34,710 nucleotides of DNA from Weimeria sp002480925 (GCF_052064335.1 NZ_JBQHVU010000022.1:1-34710), one strand, 5' to 3'. Positions 24,139 to 33,483 are shown, counted from the first letter of the stretch. Program-made: numbers and translations. The notes: a model not told the origin generated them from the sequence alone.

Positions 24139-26631
24139 ATGGGTAATATTAGATTCATTGATGATAACGGGACATTTACAATGGATGCCCCGGAGGAGAC
24201 GAGCCTGCTCTATCTGCCGTCGGCAGGCGAGAAAGGGCTTAAAAGCTGCTTTTCGCCTGATCTGGGAGGAGACGCCAAGACAGATCAGGAGCATTTCCTG
24301 CTTGAGCCTGTATGTGTGAATGGACTGTCAGATAACAGAAAAACCAGGAACTTCTGGTGTATAACAGAAAAGGGGGCCTGGTCGGCATGCGGCTCTTCTG
24401 CCGAGGCAGAAAACGACAGATTTACAGACAGACAGGATAAGAGCCGGATCACAGCCGGCTTCATGTGGCAGAGACTTGAAAGGACATCTGATAAATACGG
24501 TCTGTCCTCTGAGATCACCTCATATGTAAAAAAGGACGAAAACACAGAAGTGATGGAGGTAAGGATCACTAACAGATCGGATCAGGCACAGACCATAGAG
24601 GGAGTTTCTGTCTATCCAATCTATGGCAGAAGTGCTGACAATATAAGGGATCACAGGAATGTGACCTCCATGCTCCACAGGATAGAGACGAGAGATGACG
24701 GGATAGTAGTCAGCCCGACAATGTCCTTTGATGAGAGGGGACACAGGATCAATCATACCTCATATTTTGTGAAGGGAGAGGGAGCAAGGATAAAAGGATT
24801 CTATCCGACAGAGGAGAGCTTCCTCGGAGAAGGAGGAACCTATACTCATCCGGCAGCCATATATAAGGATCTAAGTCCGTTCGGACCAGGACAGAGCTTT
24901 GCCGGCAAGGAGGTCGCCGGAGCTATCAGATTTTTGCCGGTAAGACTTGCTCCGGGAGAAAGCAGGAGATATATCATCCAGGCAGGGGTGGGGGATGGTG
25001 AGACAAATGAGCCTGAAAATCCAGGGGAATACTGGGAAAGACAGGTGAACGTATCGTTCCATACCGGGAATGGCGATTTTGACAGATTCATGAAATGGGT
25101 GGCATTCCAGCCGATATTGAGACGGATATATGGCTGCTCATTTCTGCCCTACCATGATTATGGCAGAGGGGGAAGAGGCTGGAGGGATCTCTGGCAGGAC
25201 TGCCTCTCGCTTCTTATAATGAATCCGGAAGGAGTAAGGGAGCAGATAATAAATAATATAGGAGGAGTAAGGACAGACGGGACCAATGCGACCATCATAG
25301 GAGAGGCTCCCGGAGAGTTTGTAGCCGACAGAAACGGTATCTCAAGAGTCTGGATGGACCATGCCATGTGGCCATTTATTACAGTAAGATTCTATATTGA
25401 CCAGACAGGGGATAGAAGCGTCCTTTTTGAGGAGGCACCGTATTTTGCGGATGCTCAGATAAAAAGGGGATATGCCCTTGATAGCGGATATGATCCTGAT
25501 AAGCCCCAGAAAAGAGGAAGCCTGCTTGAGCATTTGCTTATAGAGCATCTGTGCGCATATTTTGACGTAGGTGATCATCAGATCATGAGACTTCGCGGAG
25601 CGGACTGGAACGACGCGCTTGATATGGCATCTGAAAAGGGAGAGAGCGTAGCCTTTACCGCTGCCTATGCAGGAAATCTGAGAGGACTATCAGAGCTTCT
25701 TTCGGGTCTTACAGAAAAGAGTATAAGCCTTGCTAAGGCAACAGGCATTCTTCTCTCAGGAGAAAAGAGGGAAGGTGTGCTGGAGAAGTATTATGAGGCC
25801 TCATCTGACTGGACCAGGACAGAATTTGATCCAAAAGAAATAGCTGATGATCTGAAAAAAAAGGCCGATGCTCTTACAGAGACGATCAGAAGGCAGGAGT
25901 GGCTCAATCTCGGCTGGTATAACAGCTATTATGATAATTCCGGCAGACAGGTAGAGGGAGAGATCGGTGGACAGGTCAGAATGATGCTGACCGGTCAGGT
26001 CTTTACAATAGCGAGTGGAGTCGCAACGGATGGCCAGGTAGAGAGTATATGCGAATCGGCTGACAGATATCTGTTCGACGGCAGCTGTGGAGGCTACAGG
26101 CTTAATACCGATTTCGGCGAGATAAAGTCAGACCTGGGGAGGATGTTTGGCTTTGCTTATGGAGAAAAGGAGAACGGAGCAGTTTTTTCCCATATGGCAG
26201 TAATGTATGCAAACGCTCTCTACAAAAGAGGCTTTGTAAGAGAGGGCTATAAGGCTCTCAAGGCCTTATATGACGCTTCGTCAGATTTTTCGCACGCAAG
26301 ACAGTATCCGGGTATACCGGAATACTTTGATAATGAGGGCCGTGGCAAATATCAGTATCTTACAGGGGCAGCCAGCTGGTATCTGATGACGATAATATGC
26401 GAGTCGTTCGGAGTCAGAGGAGAGCAGGGCAGACTGGTAATGGTTCCAAAGCTTGTAAGGGAACAGTTCGATAAGGATGGAATTGCTTCTATCAGTCTCT
26501 GCTTTGCAGGCCAGCAGGTAGAGGTCACCTATGTGAATAAGGAAATGTTAGACTACGGCGAATACAGGGTGACAGATATTACAAGAGACGCAAACAGATA
26601 CAGAGTAACGCTTGGAAGGAAGGATCGATGA
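24139..26631 (+). CDS. GH94 family phosphorylase, substrate unassigned
   Basis: An 830-residue cytoplasmic enzyme predicted to split a beta-linked disaccharide or oligosaccharide with phosphate, releasing a glucose-1-phosphate type product without spending ATP. GH94 features: an N-terminal beta-sandwich, an (alpha/alpha)6 core with HDYGRGGRGWRDLWQD, and the catalytic aspartate region RGADWNDALD (Asp489 in DWND). It differs from the classic cellobiose phosphorylase encoded next door: GWRDLWQD replaces the GYRDTVQD type. It probably acts on another linkage or chain length (laminaribiose, cellodextrin or cellobionate are options; sequence alone does not decide). Overlaps the next gene by 4 bases (ATGA), so both are made together. 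AAGGAGA ribosome site. Confidence 0.85.
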   Translation: MGNIRFIDDNGTFTMDAPEETSLLYLPSAGEKGLKSCFSPDLGGDAKTDQEHFLLEPVCVNGLSDNRKTRNFWCITEKGAWSACGSSAEAENDRFTDRQDKSRITAGFMWQRLERTSDKYGLSSEITSYVKKDENTEVMEVRITNRSDQAQTIEGVSVYPIYGRSADNIRDHRNVTSMLHRIETRDDGIVVSPTMSFDERGHRINHTSYFVKGEGARIKGFYPTEESFLGEGGTYTHPAAIYKDLSPFGPGQSFAGKEVAGAIRFLPVRLAPGESRRYIIQAGVGDGETNEPENPGEYWERQVNVSFHTGNGDFDRFMKWVAFQPILRRIYGCSFLPYHDYGRGGRGWRDLWQDCLSLLIMNPEGVREQIINNIGGVRTDGTNATIIGEAPGEFVADRNGISRVWMDHAMWPFITVRFYIDQTGDRSVLFEEAPYFADAQIKRGYALDSGYDPDKPQKRGSLLEHLLIEHLCAYFDVGDHQIMRLRGADWNDALDMASEKGESVAFTAAYAGNLRGLSELLSGLTEKSISLAKATGILLSGEKREGVLEKYYEASSDWTRTEFDPKEIADDLKKKADALTETIRRQEWLNLGWYNSYYDNSGRQVEGEIGGQVRMMLTGQVFTIASGVATDGQVESICESADRYLFDGSCGGYRLNTDFGEIKSDLGRMFGFAYGEKENGAVFSHMAVMYANALYKRGFVREGYKALKALYDASSDFSHARQYPGIPEYFDNEGRGKYQYLTGAASWYLMTIICESFGVRGEQGRLVMVPKLVREQFDKDGIASISLCFAGQQVEVTYVNKEMLDYGEYRVTDITRDANRYRVTLGRKDR

Positions 26632-29051
26632 GATACGGATATTTCGACAACGAAAAAAAAGAATATGTGATAGACAGTCCGGACACACCGGAGGCCTGGG
26701 CCAATTATCTGGGATCACCTGAATACGGTGCAATCATCTCAAATAATGCCGGAGGCTACAGCTTTGAGAGGTCGGGAGCAAAGGGCAGGATACTCCGCTA
26801 TGTCTTTGACGGGCAGGACAGGCCGGGAAGATATATCTATATAAGGGATAATAAGACATCAGACTACTGGTCAGCCTCCTGGCAGCCGGTAGGAAAGCCC
26901 CTGGACCAGTACCGCTGCATAACAAGACACGGGCTTGGTTATACTATAATGGAAAGCGACTGCAACGGTATTCACGGCAAGGCTATGTATTATGTGCCGG
27001 AGGGAGCCTTATATGAGGTATGGGCCCTTACGGTAAGAAATGATTCAGACAGGCCAAGAGAACTTACTCTGACAGGCTTTGCTGAGTTTACCTGCCACAG
27101 CGACTATGAGCAGGATCAGGTGAATCTGCAGTATTCGAGATTCATAACAAGCACGGTCTTCCATGATGACAGGATAATGCAGAGGATCCATGGAAATCTG
27201 GATGCTGTCTCAGAGGAGGGAGAGCAGATAGACGGTAAGGGAGTGACCGAGCGGTTCTTCGGACTTGCCGGCGCAGATGTCTCGACTTATTGCGGTGACA
27301 GGGATGCCTTTCTTGGAAGATATCACAGCTACGGTAATCCGGTTGGCGTGGAGAGAGGAAGCCTTGGAAATACAGACGGGGTAAATGGAATAAGCTGCGG
27401 GGCTCTTTCTACCGTGATAGAGCTTGCTGTCGGAGAGGAAAGGACCATAGCCTTTGTCCTGGGAATGCAGCACGATCAGCAGGCCGGGGAAATAGTTGAC
27501 CACTACAAGAGGGATACCAAAGAGGTATGTGAAAAGGAGATCGGGGCCATAAGAAGGCTCTGGGATGATAGGCTACAGGCATTTTCGGTAAAGACTCCGT
27601 CTCCTGAGTTCGATGAGATGGTAAATATCTGGAATGCCTATAACTGCTATATGACCTTCATCTGGTCCAGAGCAGCCTCATTTGTATACTGTGGACTCAG
27701 GAACGGATACGGATACAGGGATACGGTACAGGATATTCAGGGAATAATCCATCTGAATCCTGCCATGGCAAAGACAAAGCTTGAATTCATGCTGAGCGCT
27801 CAGGCAGCTAATGGAGCGGGCCTTCCTCTGGTGAAGTTTACTCACAGGCCGGGATACGAGGATACTCCAGACGACGAGTCCTATGTAAAGGAAACCGGTC
27901 ATCCTGCATACAGAGCTGATGATGCACTATGGCTTTTCCCTACTGTATACAAATATATAGCAGAGACAGGGGATCATGCCTTTCTCGATAAGGTGATCCC
28001 ATTTGCAGATAAGGATCAGGGGTCTGTATTCGAGCATCTGAAAAGAGCACTGGCCTTCTCCGCGGCCCATCTGGGAAAGGATCAGCTTCCGGCCGGACTC
28101 TATGCAGACTGGAACGACTGTCTGAGACTTGGGGAAAAGGGCGAATCAGCCTTTGTGGCCTTTCAGTATTACTATGCGATAAGGATCCAGAGGACCTTTG
28201 CAGAGAATAAGGGAGAATATAAGTATGCCGAAGAGCTTGGAATCATGAGGGCAGGACTTGAGAAGCTTATAAATGAAAAGTTCTGGGATGGTGACCGCTT
28301 CATCCGGGGGATCACGGAGGATGGCAAAAGGATAGGAGCAGCAGGCGATCCTGAGGCCTCACTCTGGCTTAATCCCCAGACCTGGTCGGTTATTAGCGGA
28401 CTGGCATCAGGTGCTTTGGCTGATAAGGCTATGGAAAATGTTTACATGACGCTTAATACAGAGTATGGAGCCATGCTTATGGATCCGCCATATCATGCTC
28501 ATGCCTTTGACGGAGCCTTCGGGGTGATCTATAATCAGGGAACAAAGGAGAATGCAGGTATATTCTCACAGACTCAGGGATGGCTGGTTCTGGCTGAGGC
28601 TCTCAGAGGGAATGGAGATAAGGCCTTCATGTATTTCATGGAAAATAATCCTGCCGCCTGGAATGACAGGGCAGAGATCAGGAGGATGGAGCCATACTGC
28701 TATGGACAGTTTACAGAGGGAAAGGCTTCCCCTCATTTCGGGGAAAGTCATGTGCACTGGCTTACAGGAACTGCATCCACTATGATGGTGGGAGCAGTAG
28801 AGGGAATACTTGGGATCAGGCCTGATATGAACGGGATCTGTATCAGTCCATCTATCCCGAAAGAATGGGATAAGCTCGAGATAGAAAAGGACTTCAGAGG
28901 ACACAGGCTTCATATAGAGGTATTAAACCCAGGACATAAGGAAAGCGGATGTAAGGAAATGACAGTAAACGATATCAGAACAGAAGACTCTTATATTCCT
29001 GAGTCAATGCTAAAGACAGGAGAAAACAGGATAGTTCTGACCATATCATAG
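26628..29051 (+). CDS. Cellobiose phosphorylase (GH94)
   Basis: An 807-residue cytoplasmic enzyme close to the 811-residue cellobiose phosphorylase of Clostridium thermocellum. The start MRYGYFDNEKKEYVI, the GSPEYGAIISNNAGGYSF and QYRCITRHGLGYT segments, GYRDTVQDIQG and the catalytic GLYADWNDCLRLG (Asp494 in DWND) all fit that group. It splits cellobiose with phosphate to glucose and glucose-1-phosphate. Full length. The stop lies 4 bases from the end of the convergent araC gene, with only a weak CTGG/CCAG hairpin between. Together with the importer it forms a cellobiose/cello-oligosaccharide use pathway. Confidence 0.9.
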   Translation: MRYGYFDNEKKEYVIDSPDTPEAWANYLGSPEYGAIISNNAGGYSFERSGAKGRILRYVFDGQDRPGRYIYIRDNKTSDYWSASWQPVGKPLDQYRCITRHGLGYTIMESDCNGIHGKAMYYVPEGALYEVWALTVRNDSDRPRELTLTGFAEFTCHSDYEQDQVNLQYSRFITSTVFHDDRIMQRIHGNLDAVSEEGEQIDGKGVTERFFGLAGADVSTYCGDRDAFLGRYHSYGNPVGVERGSLGNTDGVNGISCGALSTVIELAVGEERTIAFVLGMQHDQQAGEIVDHYKRDTKEVCEKEIGAIRRLWDDRLQAFSVKTPSPEFDEMVNIWNAYNCYMTFIWSRAASFVYCGLRNGYGYRDTVQDIQGIIHLNPAMAKTKLEFMLSAQAANGAGLPLVKFTHRPGYEDTPDDESYVKETGHPAYRADDALWLFPTVYKYIAETGDHAFLDKVIPFADKDQGSVFEHLKRALAFSAAHLGKDQLPAGLYADWNDCLRLGEKGESAFVAFQYYYAIRIQRTFAENKGEYKYAEELGIMRAGLEKLINEKFWDGDRFIRGITEDGKRIGAAGDPEASLWLNPQTWSVISGLASGALADKAMENVYMTLNTEYGAMLMDPPYHAHAFDGAFGVIYNQGTKENAGIFSQTQGWLVLAEALRGNGDKAFMYFMENNPAAWNDRAEIRRMEPYCYGQFTEGKASPHFGESHVHWLTGTASTMMVGAVEGILGIRPDMNGICISPSIPKEWDKLEIEKDFRGHRLHIEVLNPGHKESGCKEMTVNDIRTEDSYIPESMLKTGENRIVLTIS

Positions 29052-29055
29052 CTGG

Positions 29056-29817
29056 TCAGAGCCAGTCAGGGGAGTCACCGACCTTCCACTCGCTCTTTCC
29101 ATACTTCTCACGATATTTAAGAGGAGTGATTCCGATCACCCTCTTGAAGGTCTGGATGAAATGGCTTTGAGAGGAAAACGAAAGCCGGTTGGCAATATCG
29201 ACCATACTATAGGGACTGTAGCGTAAGAGATTTACCGCAGTCTCTATTTTTTTCTGTCTTATATATTCGCTGATGCAGACACCCATCTCCTTCTTGAAGA
29301 GACGGGAAAGGTAGCTGGGGGAGACACCGACGGCCTGGGATATTATATCTACAGACAGGGGCTCGTTGCCATGGATATAGATATAATTGATAGCAGACGC
29401 TATAGGCTTTGACAGGTTGGCAGGGTCGTGAGTAAGCCTCATCATCCTGGTAAATTCCATTACCATTTCGTCATGCAGATCACATACAGCATCCTCAGTA
29501 AACAGGAGATCGAGCTTCTGTATATAGAAATCGCTTAGCCTGAAGCACTGCTCCTCGATCACTCCCTGCTTTAAGCATACACGGGTCAGCATGGCAGCCG
29601 TGATCACGAAGTGGTACTTGAGGTTTTGGACCGGGTCTTTTGAGAGTATGCCGACACCTTTCTTATTGGAGAAACGTCTGGCCTGGCAATTCTTACGGAT
29701 GGTATCTATGTCTCCGCTTGCAACGGCATTGCAGAAGGCCATTTCCTCGGAATAGGCCCTGTGCTTCTCGTCATCGTCATCTTTTTTTATCTCGAAATCA
29801 ATAAATTTTTCACTCAT
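29056..29817 (-). CDS. AraC-family transcriptional regulator
   Basis: A 253-residue regulator. The N-terminal 150 residues are helical, without the sugar-binding cupin features of AraC itself; they contain two Cys residues and acidic stretches. The C-terminal about 100 residues hold two helix-turn-helix motifs (SVDIISQAVGVSPSYLSRLFKKEMG and the second one with SFSSQSHFIQTFKRVIGITPLKYRE). It runs opposite to the solute-binding protein gene, from the shared 197-base gap, and ends against the GH94 operon. It is therefore the likely regulator of the sugar genes. No clear ribosome site before its ATG. Confidence 0.9.
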   Translation of the reverse strand: MSEKFIDFEIKKDDDDEKHRAYSEEMAFCNAVASGDIDTIRKNCQARRFSNKKGVGILSKDPVQNLKYHFVITAAMLTRVCLKQGVIEEQCFRLSDFYIQKLDLLFTEDAVCDLHDEMVMEFTRMMRLTHDPANLSKPIASAINYIYIHGNEPLSVDIISQAVGVSPSYLSRLFKKEMGVCISEYIRQKKIETAVNLLRYSPYSMVDIANRLSFSSQSHFIQTFKRVIGITPLKYREKYGKSEWKVGDSPDWL

Positions 29818-29823
29818 GAGTTC

Positions 29824-29833
29824 ATGTTAACAT
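29824..29833. promoter_or_regulatory. Palindrome just upstream of araC start
   Basis: ATGTTAACAT, a perfect 10-base palindrome, 6 bases before the araC start on the minus strand. It could be an operator or a chance AT-rich palindrome. Confidence 0.3.
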
Positions 29834-29882
29834 ATTCTGCGTGTTTTGCAAGGACTATAAAAATCGATTTCGTCAATCTTTG

Positions 29883-29971
29883 AAAATATCAGGTTTAATA
29901 AGCTGCTATGACATGAATCTGATATTTTTGCGAGCCATTTTGTATAAAGCATGAGTCAGTATGAATATAAT
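29883..29971 (+). promoter_or_regulatory. Inverted repeat and -10 box before the ABC sugar operon
   Basis: AAAATATCAG (29883-29892) and CTGATATTTT (29919-29928) are exact inverted copies, 26 bases apart. A TATAAT lies at 29966-29971, with no good -35 at standard spacing, as is common for activator-dependent promoters. An operator for the divergent AraC regulator is a reasonable guess. Confidence 0.5.
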
Positions 29972-30014
29972 TATCTTATCTTCATCAGATGTATTTTCAA
30001 AGGAGGAAAAAGTA

Positions 30015-31406
30015 ATGAAGAGAAGAATCTTAGGTCTGGCGCTTATTTCTGCCATGACAGTTACAATGTTTGCAGGCTGCGGAGCTTCTTCAGGGAAGGG
30101 GACTGGCGCAGGGAACAAGGAAACATCAGAGAAGCAGGGAAAGGTCCTTAATGTCTGGAGCTGGAATGATGAGTTCGAGAGCAGATTCAATGAGTTCTAT
30201 CCTGATGTAAAGGAGGTCTCAAAGGACAAGACGAAAACTACCCTTAAGGATGGAACGATTGTAAAGTGGACGATCAATCCGAACCAGGATGGAGTCTACC
30301 AGCAGAAGCTTGATGAGGCTCTGCAGAAGCAGGCAACGGCTCCGGACGATGAGAAGATAGATATCTTCCTCGCAGAGACCGACTATCTGAACAAGTACAT
30401 TGACAAGGATGCTGATGTGGCAATCCCGGTAAAGGATCTGGGAATAGACCCTGACAAGGACCTTGCTGACCAGTATCAGTATACAAAGGATGCAGCTACT
30501 GATGCAGATGGCAATCTTCGTGCAGTAAGCTGGCAGGCCTGCCCGGGACTCTTCGTATACAGAAGGGGTATAGCAAAGGATGCCTTCGGCACGGATGATC
30601 CGGAAAAGATCCAGGAGAAGGTTAAGGACTGGGACAGCTTTGAGAAGTCAGCCGGAGAGCTTAAGAGCAAGGGCTACTATATGCTTTCATCAATGGGAGC
30701 AGATACCTACCGTGTATTCGGAAACAACGTTTCAAAGCCATGGGTCAATGGCGATACAGTAACAGTTGATCCTAACCTGATGAAGTGGGTCGAGCAGTCA
30801 AAGAAGTTCACAGACGAGGGATACAACCATAAGGTTTCAGGCCAGTGGACAGACGACTGGAACAAGGATCAGGGAGCTGACTCCAAGGTATTCGGATGGT
30901 TCTTCCCGGCATGGGGTATCAATTTCACTATCCAGCCAAATACCGGAGACGCCGGAAAGGGCGACTGGGCAGTATGTGACGGACCTCAGGCTTATAACTG
31001 GGGTGGATCCTTTATCCTGGGATGCCAGGGAAGCGACAACCAGAAGCTTATAAAGGATGTAATGCTCAAGCTTACAGCCGATAAGGATACCCTGTTAAAG
31101 ATCACTGACAAGACTCTTGATTACACAAATACTGTTTCAGGAATGAAGGAATATGCTTCTGATGATTCGAAGGGAGCATCTGATTTCCTTGGCGGAGAGA
31201 ATCCTTACAAGTATTTCGCTCCTAATGCAGAAAACATCAAGATGGACAAGATTACTGCCTATGACCAGGGCTGCGGAGAGTGTTTCCAGAATGCATTCGG
31301 TGACTACTTCAATGGAAAGGTGTCCTTCGAAAAGGCAAAGAAGAATTTTGAGACTGCTATCTTTGAGAGATATTCAGATCTTAAGAAGGTAGAGTGGCCT
31401 GAATAA
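30015..31406 (+). CDS. Sugar ABC transporter solute-binding lipoprotein
   Basis: A 463-residue extracytoplasmic binding protein anchored as a lipoprotein. The N-terminus MKRRILGLALISAMTVTMFAGC has the positive start, hydrophobic core and lipobox FAGC; the Cys after cleavage is followed by a Gly/Ser-rich linker. The body has the family 1 carbohydrate-binding pattern (NVWSWNDEFESRFNEFYPDV near its start). The start at 30015 is chosen because AAAGGAGG (29999-30006) lies just upstream; an ATG at 29961 would spoil the signal peptide. Likely ligand: cellobiose or another beta-gluco-oligosaccharide, inferred from neighbours only. Confidence 0.92.
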   Translation: MKRRILGLALISAMTVTMFAGCGASSGKGTGAGNKETSEKQGKVLNVWSWNDEFESRFNEFYPDVKEVSKDKTKTTLKDGTIVKWTINPNQDGVYQQKLDEALQKQATAPDDEKIDIFLAETDYLNKYIDKDADVAIPVKDLGIDPDKDLADQYQYTKDAATDADGNLRAVSWQACPGLFVYRRGIAKDAFGTDDPEKIQEKVKDWDSFEKSAGELKSKGYYMLSSMGADTYRVFGNNVSKPWVNGDTVTVDPNLMKWVEQSKKFTDEGYNHKVSGQWTDDWNKDQGADSKVFGWFFPAWGINFTIQPNTGDAGKGDWAVCDGPQAYNWGGSFILGCQGSDNQKLIKDVMLKLTADKDTLLKITDKTLDYTNTVSGMKEYASDDSKGASDFLGGENPYKYFAPNAENIKMDKITAYDQGCGECFQNAFGDYFNGKVSFEKAKKNFETAIFERYSDLKKVEWPE

Positions 31407-31416
31407 GGAATAAGCT

Positions 31417-32391
31417 ATGAAAAAGACCCGAAAAAAGAAAAATTATTCAAGATACGGATACATATTTATAGCGCCTTTCTTTATCTCATTCCTGGTATTT
31501 TCACTGATACCGCTCTTCGATACGATAAAGAACAGCTTCTATGAGTATTATTTCTCCGGACTTAAGATAGTGGGACCGAACTTCATCGGCCTGGGTAACT
31601 ATGGGGCTGTATTAAAGGCTCATATGCTGAAGTATACAGCGAATACCTTTATTCTCTGGATACTGGGATTTATCCCGCAGATCGTGATAGCGCTTCTTCT
31701 GGCCTCATGGTTTACCGATCAGCATCTGAATCTGAAAGGACGTAAGGCTTACGAGGTGATAATCTATCTCCCCAACCTGATAATGGCTAGCGCTTTTGCA
31801 ATGCTGTTCTTTACCCTGTTTTCAGATTCGGGTCCTGTCAATTCCTTTCTGCATCAGATCGGTGTCGTACATGCCGGTCATCCTATAAAGTTCCTGTCCT
31901 CTGTGACAGGGACCAGGGGGCTTATAGCTCTTATGAACTTCCTGATGTGGTTTGGAAATACGACAATAATGCTGATGGCGGCTATAAACGGAGTGAATCC
32001 GGAGCTGTTTGAGGCGGCAAAGATCGACGGATGCAATCACAGGCAGATATTCTTCAGGATTACCCTGCCTCTGATCCGTCCGATCCTTACATATACCCTG
32101 ATAACATCTATGATTGGTGGACTTCAGATGTTTGATGTGCCTCAGATCCTTACCAATGGTATAGGCACACCTGACCGCACGTCTATGACACTTATTATGC
32201 TTCTGAACAATTATCTGAAGTCCAAGAACTACGGAATGGCGGGAGCTATTTCTATATACCTCTTTATCCTGAGCGGTATCCTCTGTTTCATTGTCTATCG
32301 GATGATAAACACCGATGAAACAGAGGCGAAGGCCGCCAGAAAAAGAGAAAAGAAAATGAGAAAAATGACCAGGAAAGGAGACGCGGCATGA
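31417..32391 (+). CDS. Sugar ABC transporter permease (MalF-like)
   Basis: A 324-residue CUT1-type membrane subunit with six predicted helices and the cytoplasmic EAA loop (EAAKIDGCNHRQIFFRITLPLIRP) that contacts the ATPase. Begins with a very basic stretch (KKTRKKKNYSRYGY) and ends with a Lys/Arg-rich cytoplasmic tail. Starts 10 bases after the binding protein stop and overlaps the next permease by 4 bases. Confidence 0.93.
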   Translation: MKKTRKKKNYSRYGYIFIAPFFISFLVFSLIPLFDTIKNSFYEYYFSGLKIVGPNFIGLGNYGAVLKAHMLKYTANTFILWILGFIPQIVIALLLASWFTDQHLNLKGRKAYEVIIYLPNLIMASAFAMLFFTLFSDSGPVNSFLHQIGVVHAGHPIKFLSSVTGTRGLIALMNFLMWFGNTTIMLMAAINGVNPELFEAAKIDGCNHRQIFFRITLPLIRPILTYTLITSMIGGLQMFDVPQILTNGIGTPDRTSMTLIMLLNNYLKSKNYGMAGAISIYLFILSGILCFIVYRMINTDETEAKAARKREKKMRKMTRKGDAA

Positions 32392-33230
32392 AAACTGCTT
32401 CAGAGAAAGTTATTACTCTTATAGCGCATATAGTACTCGTGATACTATGCTTTATGTGTCTGTTCTTCTTCTATATACTGATCATCAATGCGACAAGATC
32501 TCATGTGCAGCTTCAGAAGGGCTTCGCCTTTCTGCCAGGTGGAAATTTCATAAGGAACCTGACAAATGTGATAAATGATGGTACGATCCCTGTCGTAAGA
32601 GGCGTACTTAACAGCCTTATAGTATCTGCCTGCTGTGCTGGGATATGTACCTATTTCTCAGCACTGACGGCTTACGGACTCTATGTATATGATTTCAGGC
32701 TCCGAAAGCCGGCCTTCACCTTCATAATGGCGATAATGGTCATGCCTACTCAGGTCACCGCACTTGGTTTCCTAAGGCTGATTACCAGGATGGGAATGTA
32801 CGACAGTCTCCTTCCTCTCATCCTTCCTTCTATCGCCTCACCGGCGGTATTCTATTTCATGTACTCCTACATGCAGTCGTCTCTGCCGGTGGCACTCGTG
32901 GAGGCAGCACGTATAGACGGCTCGGGTGAGTTCAATACCTTCAACCGGATAGTGATACCTATAATGAAGCCTGCAATAGCAGTCCAGGCAATATTCACCT
33001 TTGTTGGCGCCTGGAACAATTACTTCGTACCTGCCCTTGTGATCCAGAGCAAGGATAAGATGACTCTTCCGATTCTTATAGCGACCCTGCGGGGCGCTGA
33101 TTATATGACATTCGATATGGGAAAGATCTATATGATGATACTTCTTGCAATAGTACCTATCATCATAGTCTACATCTTCCTCTCCCGCTTCATAATAGCA
33201 GGGATCACGCTCGGTGGAGTAAAGGAATAG
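32388..33230 (+). CDS. Sugar ABC transporter permease (MalG-like)
   Basis: A 280-residue CUT1-type membrane subunit with six helices and the EAA loop VEAARIDGSGEFNTFNRIVIPIMKP. Partner of the preceding permease. AAAGGAG upstream, ATGA overlap with the previous gene. No ATP-binding subunit gene follows: the operon ends at a terminator 49 bases downstream. The importer probably borrows a shared MsmK/UgpC-type ATPase encoded elsewhere, as seen for other CUT1 systems in Firmicutes. Confidence 0.93.
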   Translation: MKTASEKVITLIAHIVLVILCFMCLFFFYILIINATRSHVQLQKGFAFLPGGNFIRNLTNVINDGTIPVVRGVLNSLIVSACCAGICTYFSALTAYGLYVYDFRLRKPAFTFIMAIMVMPTQVTALGFLRLITRMGMYDSLLPLILPSIASPAVFYFMYSYMQSSLPVALVEAARIDGSGEFNTFNRIVIPIMKPAIAVQAIFTFVGAWNNYFVPALVIQSKDKMTLPILIATLRGADYMTFDMGKIYMMILLAIVPIIIVYIFLSRFIIAGITLGGVKE

Positions 33231-33278
33231 CCGATGAGGGCTGGTTTCTTATCCATATGATTCTGATAACGTTTAACA

Positions 33279-33314
33279 ACAGGATTCCCGGTTCTGCCGG
33301 GAGTCCTGTTTTTT
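33279..33314 (+). terminator. ABC sugar operon terminator
   Basis: ACAGGA-T-TCCCGG, loop TTCTG, CCGGGA-G-TCCTGT, then a T-tract. Twelve Watson-Crick pairs with one T/G pair. Confidence 0.93.
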
Positions 33315-33344
33315 GTCCTTATGATCATTGACGAGGAATAAGGG

Positions 33345-33428
33345 ATGAATTATATTAGTGACAATAGCTGGCCAGAAGAACAGCTTTTTTTTAATTTGAC
33401 AAAAGCAGAACTCACTCTTAGAATATAG
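33345..33428 (+). CDS. Candidate 27-residue small ORF between terminators
   Basis: ATG at 33345 after GAGGA (33333-33337) opens a 27-codon frame (MNYISDNSWPEEQLFFNLTK..., ending ELTLRI) closed by TAG at 33426-33428. A terminator-like hairpin starts at its stop. No homolog is known to me, and the hprK promoter lies inside it. There is no promoter room between the upstream terminator and its start, so expression would need read-through. Weakly supported; may be chance. Confidence 0.2.
   Translation: MNYISDNSWPEEQLFFNLTKAELTLRI
33396..33424 (+). promoter_or_regulatory. hprK promoter
   Basis: TTGACA at 33396-33401 and TAGAAT at 33419-33424 with 17-base spacing, about 60 bases before the hprK start. 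Confidence 0.75.
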
Positions 33429-33464
33429 GGACGAGGACTAGAAAAGTCCATGCCCCTGTTTTTT
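33427..33464 (+). terminator. Terminator-like hairpin in the hprK leader
   Basis: Arms 33427-33439 and 33445-33457 pair with two mismatches and one G-U; loop AGAAA; six Ts at 33459-33464. It lies after the -10 box and 7 bases before the hprK ribosome site (AAAGGA at about 33472), so it could attenuate hprK or end upstream read-through. Confidence 0.65.
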
Positions 33465-33483
33465 ATTTGAGAAAGGAAATGAC

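Noticed and set aside
33261..33276. Catabolite-response (cre) site by the ABC operon terminator
   Set aside because: There is a central AACGTT, but the match to the cre consensus is weak and the place is after the operon, next to the terminator.
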